A stretch of DNA of 59,652 nucleotides from an uncultured Bacteroidota bacterium. Its GTDB lineage: Bacteria; Bacteroidota; Bacteroidia; Chitinophagales; Saprospiraceae. A program made the position numbers and the translations under genes. Positions 55,483 to 59,652 of the stretch are shown here, piece after piece; positions within the stretch are counted from its first letter, which is position 1, and each line of letters begins with the position of its first letter. The DNA lies in NCBI GenBank assembly GCA_937861115.1, contig CALMBD010000307.1:1-59652 (forward strand), written 5' to 3'. The notes beneath the pieces were generated by a model. That model was not told the DNA's origin, made no database searches, and worked only from the letters and a program-made list of their open reading frames with translations.

Positions 55483-57765
55483 TCAGAACTGGAAGGTCAT
55501 GCTGAGGCTTGGCAGAATAGGCAACTGGTTAACGCGCGAATACCGGACCCGATCGAAATAAAAGATATTGGGCCGGTCGTATACGTTGGTACAGGACGCC
55601 GTGACCTCCAGATTGGTGTATTTGGAGAATTTGAAGGTGCGCTTGGCAGACAAGTCAAGACGGTGGTAGTACGGCAGTCGGCCGCTGTTCCGTTTTTCGG
55701 AATATATTATGCCCAGGTCGCCATTGCCGCCATACACATCGGTGTTAAGTCCGTCGTTGAAGTTGTAGTTGGTGTAGAAACCCTGGGTAAGCGTGAACGG
55801 AAAGCCGGAGCCAAAGTTCCAGCGGACGCCCAATTCCCATTCGCTGTTTTTACCCACCTGATAGGTACCTACCAGGTTGAGGTTGTGTCGGCGATCGAAG
55901 ACAGGCGGGTAGTCCTGCTGACCGTCGAAGCGATTTACAAAACCCAGGGAATACGAGCCCCAGAGATAGGCGCGCCTGGCTTCGATTTTTATGGAGACGT
56001 CAACCCCGTAAGCATTTCCGGTTTCAGTGGTAAAGTCGGGGTCTTGTGGCTGCTGTTTATCGCGGTTCAATGCAATCAGCTGGGTGAATTTTTTATAGTA
56101 ACCTTCAATATTCAGGTCAAAATTCCGCGTCACATCTATTTCAAAGCCTGCCACACCGTGGATGGATTTCTGCAACCGGCTGTCGGCTTTTTCAGTTTTT
56201 GAATTGAGCTTGTAAATCGTCTCTTCCGGACCGGAAAGAAATCCTACGAACAGGTTAACCACGTCGCGCTCATTGATGGTCGACAGCAGGTTCTGGGAGT
56301 ACAGGCCGCCCGCAGCTTTGAAGCGCAAAGCATTGGTTATATTGTATTTGAGGCCGAGACGAGGCTCGGGAGCCGTTTCACTCAGGCTTTGATAGTACTG
56401 TAACCTGAATCCTGGCTCAATAACCAGATTTCCGATTTTGCGTTTCCAGCGCAAATAAACACTGATCTCCGTTGTGTTTTCTTTCTGGCCGGTCGGTACG
56501 CCAAGATAGTTTTCAAACACAAAGGTTGTTCTGAAGCCGGTCAGTTCTATACCGTATTTCAATTCATTGTTCCGGCCGAAATTGGTAAAATTCAGTCCGC
56601 CGAAAAAACCCGAAATGCCGCTGGTACGAGGCTGCCGGTCGGCCTCTTCAATGCGGGAATCATATTTGGAGTAGGTAAACGTACCGCCTACAATCGTGTT
56701 GGAGTTGGTGGGGATCAGCGTAAAATCCATACCGCCGCCGCCGCTTTTCCAGCTGAAATCAGTGATCGGGAATCTCACTCCGTCGTCGTAATTGAAACCG
56801 AAGAAGTTCAGTTTGCTTCCGTTTCCGGTGAGCAGTGAAACTTTTCCGTAGTAATCGCGGTAGTCGAACGGAATACCGATAGAATCGTTAACATGACTGT
56901 ATAAAATCTCGTCAAACTTGTTGATCAGCGCGTGTTTGCCCGTAAGCACGAACGAAATGCTGCTGCCGCCATCTTTTTTAATGGGCACGATAGGGCCTTC
57001 GATCAGTGCCTTCGCCTGGAACGGACTTGCCGACAGCATGCCGGCGAAGCGTTTGCGGTTGCCTTCACGGGTCTTGACATCTACAATAGCCGAAATACGT
57101 CCGCCGTAATCCGAATTGAAACCTCCGGTAAGCACATCCACGTTGCGGATCAGTTCTGTCTCGAAAACGGAGAAAAAGCCGATGCTGTGGAAGGGGTTGT
57201 AAATGGTCATTCCGTCGAGCAGTATCCTGTTTTGCACCGGTGAACCGCCCCGGATGTACAATTGACCGCCCTGATCACCCGTAAAAATAACACCCGGTAG
57301 TACCGTGAGGTATTGGGCGATATCCGCCTGTCCGCCCGCCGAAGGCAAAGAGCGAATTTGTTTGGGCGTAACAGAGAGTTTGGATACCTGAACATCATTC
57401 CTTGCCTGTTCCTTTTTGCCGCTGATGACAATCTCCTCGAGGTTCTGTCCGCTTTCGGTCAGGTATATATTTTGATATAAAATCTCGTTTTTCACGACTT
57501 CAAGTCGCATCGAAAAAGCATCATAGCCCGTGAGCGAGACGTTCAGGGTGTAGCTCCCTACCGGGACTTCGGAGATGGAAAAGAAGCCGTTGACGTCTGA
57601 AATGGCGCCCATACCGGCGCCTTCCAAAACCACAGTTGCAAAACCGACCGGCTGTGTCGTTTCTTTGTCGAAAATATTGCCACGCACTGTCCCTTTGCCC
57701 GCAGTCTGGGCAATTAGCAAAGCAGGGAATAGCAAAAACACGATTGTACGGAGAAAATCTTTCAT
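55483..57765 (-). CDS. TonB-dependent receptor
   Basis: 760 residues. The signal peptide ends near residue 19 (LLIAQ). A carboxypeptidase-regulatory-like domain covers about 25-110 ([25 protein letters not shown]). The plug covers about 130-235 ([39 protein letters not shown]). The rest is a 22-strand-type barrel ending SMTFQF with a terminal Phe. There is no SusD partner next to it, so it is not a typical polysaccharide-locus receptor. A TATCTTTG box lies 24 bases upstream. The downstream genes selD and the OppB-type permease follow closely. Confidence 0.95.
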   Translation of the reverse strand: MKDFLRTIVFLLFPALLIAQTAGKGTVRGNIFDKETTQPVGFATVVLEGAGMGAISDVNGFFSISEVPVGSYTLNVSLTGYDAFSMRLEVVKNEILYQNIYLTESGQNLEEIVISGKKEQARNDVQVSKLSVTPKQIRSLPSAGGQADIAQYLTVLPGVIFTGDQGGQLYIRGGSPVQNRILLDGMTIYNPFHSIGFFSVFETELIRNVDVLTGGFNSDYGGRISAIVDVKTREGNRKRFAGMLSASPFQAKALIEGPIVPIKKDGGSSISFVLTGKHALINKFDEILYSHVNDSIGIPFDYRDYYGKVSLLTGNGSKLNFFGFNYDDGVRFPITDFSWKSGGGGMDFTLIPTNSNTIVGGTFTYSKYDSRIEEADRQPRTSGISGFFGGLNFTNFGRNNELKYGIELTGFRTTFVFENYLGVPTGQKENTTEISVYLRWKRKIGNLVIEPGFRLQYYQSLSETAPEPRLGLKYNITNALRFKAAGGLYSQNLLSTINERDVVNLFVGFLSGPEETIYKLNSKTEKADSRLQKSIHGVAGFEIDVTRNFDLNIEGYYKKFTQLIALNRDKQQPQDPDFTTETGNAYGVDVSIKIEARRAYLWGSYSLGFVNRFDGQQDYPPVFDRRHNLNLVGTYQVGKNSEWELGVRWNFGSGFPFTLTQGFYTNYNFNDGLNTDVYGGNGDLGIIYSEKRNSGRLPYYHRLDLSAKRTFKFSKYTNLEVTASCTNVYDRPNIFYFDRVRYSRVNQLPILPSLSMTFQF

Positions 57766-57788
57766 TGAAAATATTTGTTTGGCGGCGG

Positions 57789-57796
57789 CAAAGATA
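57789..57796 (-). promoter_or_regulatory. Bacteroidota -7 box TATCTTTG
   Basis: An exact TAnnTTTG match on the minus strand, 24 bases upstream of the TonB receptor start; it would drive the receptor, selD and permease genes. Confidence 0.5.
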
Positions 57797-57868
57797 GCTT
57801 TCCGTTAAGAATTCATCGGGTTTGAAAAAGATTATGCTTGACAAACTGTACTATTCAATCAAATAATC

Positions 57869-59074
57869 GTGATAAAATACGATATCATCGTTTCCGGAGC
57901 CGGGATTGTGGGGCTCGCTACGGCTATGTACCTGCAGCGCGGGTCGCCCGGACTGCGTATTGCCGTAGTGGAAAAAGAACCGGAGGTGGCAGCGCATCAA
58001 AGCAGCCACAACAGCGGCGTAATCCACAGCGGAATTTACTACAAACCTGGAAGCCTGCGCGCCCTGAATTGCAAACGCGGATACGATCTGATGATCGCGT
58101 TTTGCACCCAATATGGCATTCCTTTCGATATATGCGGCAAAATAATCGTCGCCACGGAAGCGCAGGAGCGCAGCAGGCTCCATGCCATCTACCAGCGGGG
58201 TGTTGAAAATGGCCTGATCGGACTGAAAAAGATCGGTCGTGATGAAGCCCGCGACATGGAACCCTGTGTAGACGCCCTTGAGGCAGTCTGGGTGCCCCAG
58301 GCAGGGATTGTGGATTACGGGACTGTGGCGCAGCAATATGCTGAACTGATCCGGGCAAACGGCGGCGATATACTAACTGGCCTGAGGGTAATGAGCCTCA
58401 CCATGAGCGGCGGATCTGTGGTGGTTCAAACGGACGGACAGGAATTGCAGGGCGACATCTTCATCAACTGCTCGGGACTTTATTCCGACAAGGTGGCACA
58501 GATGACCGGCGAACGCCCCGATCTGCAGATACTGCCATTTCGCGGGGAGTACTACGAAATTATCCCTGAACGGCAGTATCTCGTCCGAAATCTCATTTAT
58601 CCGGTGCCCAATCCCAATTTCCCGTTTCTGGGTGTGCATTTTACCCGGATGATCGGAGGCGGAATAGAAGCCGGCCCCAATGCCGTACTTGCTTTTCGAA
58701 GGGAGGGCTACTCGCGCTGGGATGTGCATCCCGGTGAGCTGGCTGAAACGATTACCTTTCCGGGATTCCGCAAGATTGTGGCAAAATACTGGCGCGACGG
58801 CTGGGCCGAAATGAAACGGTCATACAGTAAAAGGCATTTTGTTGCCGCCTTGCAGCGGCTTGTGCCCGATATTCGCCCGGAAGATGTCGAACCGGGGCGC
58901 TCGGGTGTTCGCGCCATGGCATGCGACCGCGCAGGAAACCTGCTCGACGATTTTCTTATCCTTGAACGACCGCACATTATTAATGTCTGCAATGCCCCCA
59001 GTCCTGCCGCTACCGCTTCCCTGGCTATCGGCGAGGCCATTGCAGCGAAAGCGCTAAAACAACTGAACCGGTAA
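57869..59074 (+). CDS. lhgO: L-2-hydroxyglutarate oxidase
   Basis: 401 residues from a GTG at 57869. It oxidises L-2-hydroxyglutarate to 2-oxoglutarate with FAD. The N-terminal Rossmann motif is VSGAGIVGLATAMYL with the Glu of VVEKE ending the second strand. The LhgO signatures SSHNSGVIHSGIYYKPGSLRA, PFRGEYYEI, YPVPNPNFPFLGVHFTRMIGG and GPNAVLAF are present. It is followed after 3 bases by the deacetylase gene, so both may be co-transcribed, although no shared pathway is evident. Confidence 0.94.
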   Translation: MIKYDIIVSGAGIVGLATAMYLQRGSPGLRIAVVEKEPEVAAHQSSHNSGVIHSGIYYKPGSLRALNCKRGYDLMIAFCTQYGIPFDICGKIIVATEAQERSRLHAIYQRGVENGLIGLKKIGRDEARDMEPCVDALEAVWVPQAGIVDYGTVAQQYAELIRANGGDILTGLRVMSLTMSGGSVVVQTDGQELQGDIFINCSGLYSDKVAQMTGERPDLQILPFRGEYYEIIPERQYLVRNLIYPVPNPNFPFLGVHFTRMIGGGIEAGPNAVLAFRREGYSRWDVHPGELAETITFPGFRKIVAKYWRDGWAEMKRSYSKRHFVAALQRLVPDIRPEDVEPGRSGVRAMACDRAGNLLDDFLILERPHIINVCNAPSPAATASLAIGEAIAAKALKQLNR

Positions 59075-59077
59075 ACC

Positions 59078-59652
59078 ATGCTCCGCATTTATACGCAGCC
59101 GACCTATTCAGCGGAAAAAAACTACGCGTTTTTTGTTCTGTTGGGCGAATTGCTGGGCATATCCTATGAGGTGATGCCCGATCCGGCCGCAGAACACTAC
59201 CGGATCGTATTGCCCGACGGCGCTGCGTTGATTGTGGAAGATCATTTTTTCGGCAAACTGGCCGATGGCGAGTACCTCCTGAAAGAAAACATTCCGGATC
59301 GTGCGCTTGCGCTACCCCACCCTTTTGAGACGGCTGAAACGGTTACAGGTATCTACGGAAGGACGCATTGGGCCGCAGCCGACCGAACCATGACTTGCGG
59401 AATAGACCTTTTTGCATCGGCTTTTTTTATGCTGAGCCGTTGGGAGGAGTATGTATTGCCCGATCGCGATGAACACGGGCGCTTTCCCGCAGAACGGTCG
59501 CTGGCCTTTCGGGCCGGCTTTCTGGATCGGCCCGTGGTGAACGAATATGCGGCGCTGCTGTACCAAATACTCTTGCGTCTCGGCTGGAACCAGCCCGGGA
59601 AAAATGCTACTTTCAATATACACCTGTCGCACGACGTGGATCACCCATTGTT
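59078..59652 (+). CDS. Polysaccharide deacetylase family protein, N-terminal part (runs off window)
   Basis: 191 residues are visible from the ATG at 59078; the rest lies beyond the right edge. The N-terminal part (MLRIYTQPTYSAEKNYAFFVLLGELLG, GIDLFASAFFMLSRWEEY) matches the domain that precedes the NodB-type deacetylase domain in Bacteroidota surface-polysaccharide enzymes (DUF7033). The last residues, FNIHLSHDVDHP, start the deacetylase domain with its metal-binding Asp pair. Substrate unknown. Confidence 0.8.
   Translation, partial: MLRIYTQPTYSAEKNYAFFVLLGELLGISYEVMPDPAAEHYRIVLPDGAALIVEDHFFGKLADGEYLLKENIPDRALALPHPFETAETVTGIYGRTHWAAADRTMTCGIDLFASAFFMLSRWEEYVLPDRDEHGRFPAERSLAFRAGFLDRPVVNEYAALLYQILLRLGWNQPGKNATFNIHLSHDVDHPL

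Noticed and set aside
1-59652. tRNA, rRNA and transposase genes
   Set aside because: I looked for them by eye and recognised none. A dedicated covariance-model scan could still find a small RNA in the gaps at 11327-11541 or 5180-5430.

Overview
The window is about 59.7 kb of a Bacteroidota chromosome, most likely from the Saprospiria. The evidence is: two complete secreted proteins ending in type IX secretion (T9SS) type A sorting domains plus a third whose sorting domain starts at the left edge; a MoxR/Bat aerotolerance-type operon; a LytTR regulator with a LytS-like kinase; a TonB-dependent receptor with an N-terminal carboxypeptidase-regulatory-like domain; class I FbaB aldolase; and repeated use of the Bacteroidota -7 promoter box TAnnTTTG. 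Coding is dense. I recognised no rRNA, tRNA, IS element, prophage or CRISPR array.

Layout. 1-5108 (minus) holds nearly all of a giant secreted metzincin protease followed by 16 PKD domains. 5.4-11.3 kb carries a small outer-membrane protein, FbaB aldolase, ArgS, another outer-membrane protein and GlnS. 11.5-16.6 kb has two T9SS cargo proteins flanking lpxB; one of them carries an Omp28-like thioredoxin module. 16.7-23.9 kb has mutS2, a VOC protein, a tandem DUF1599 protein, a DoxX/thioredoxin membrane protein and a TMTC-like TPR glycosyltransferase. 23.9-28.6 kb has the LytTR/LytS pair, a PTPS-family enzyme, folE and a GT-C membrane protein. 28.6-34.8 kb has a lipoprotein, a 1006-residue secreted coiled-coil protein, a P-loop protein and an HtrA protease. 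35-42.6 kb has dapF, two poorly understood proteins (one NAPRTase-like), photolyase, a DUF721 protein, hemF, a nucleoside phosphorylase and two small unknowns. 42.8-48.4 kb is the moxR-DUF58-X-batA-batB-batC operon. 48.5-53.3 kb has miaB, a small secreted protein, a sigma-54 activator and a TlpA-like protein. 53.4-57.8 kb (minus) is a tight run of TonB receptor, selD and an OppB-type permease. 57.9 kb to the end has L-2-hydroxyglutarate oxidase and the start of a polysaccharide deacetylase.

The most striking object is the coiled-coil protein at 29743-32763. Residues 327-893 parse by eye into about 14 consecutive units of 11+11+18 residues (40 residues, 120 bp), with only two irregular units. 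Such a period (40 residues per 11 turns) predicts a nearly straight, very long secreted rod. Other points worth following are the alternating two-type PKD array with an exact 477-bp period, a NAPRTase-like protein that seems to lack the catalytic middle, a P-loop protein without the Walker lysine, and the TonB receptor/selD/permease gene cluster.
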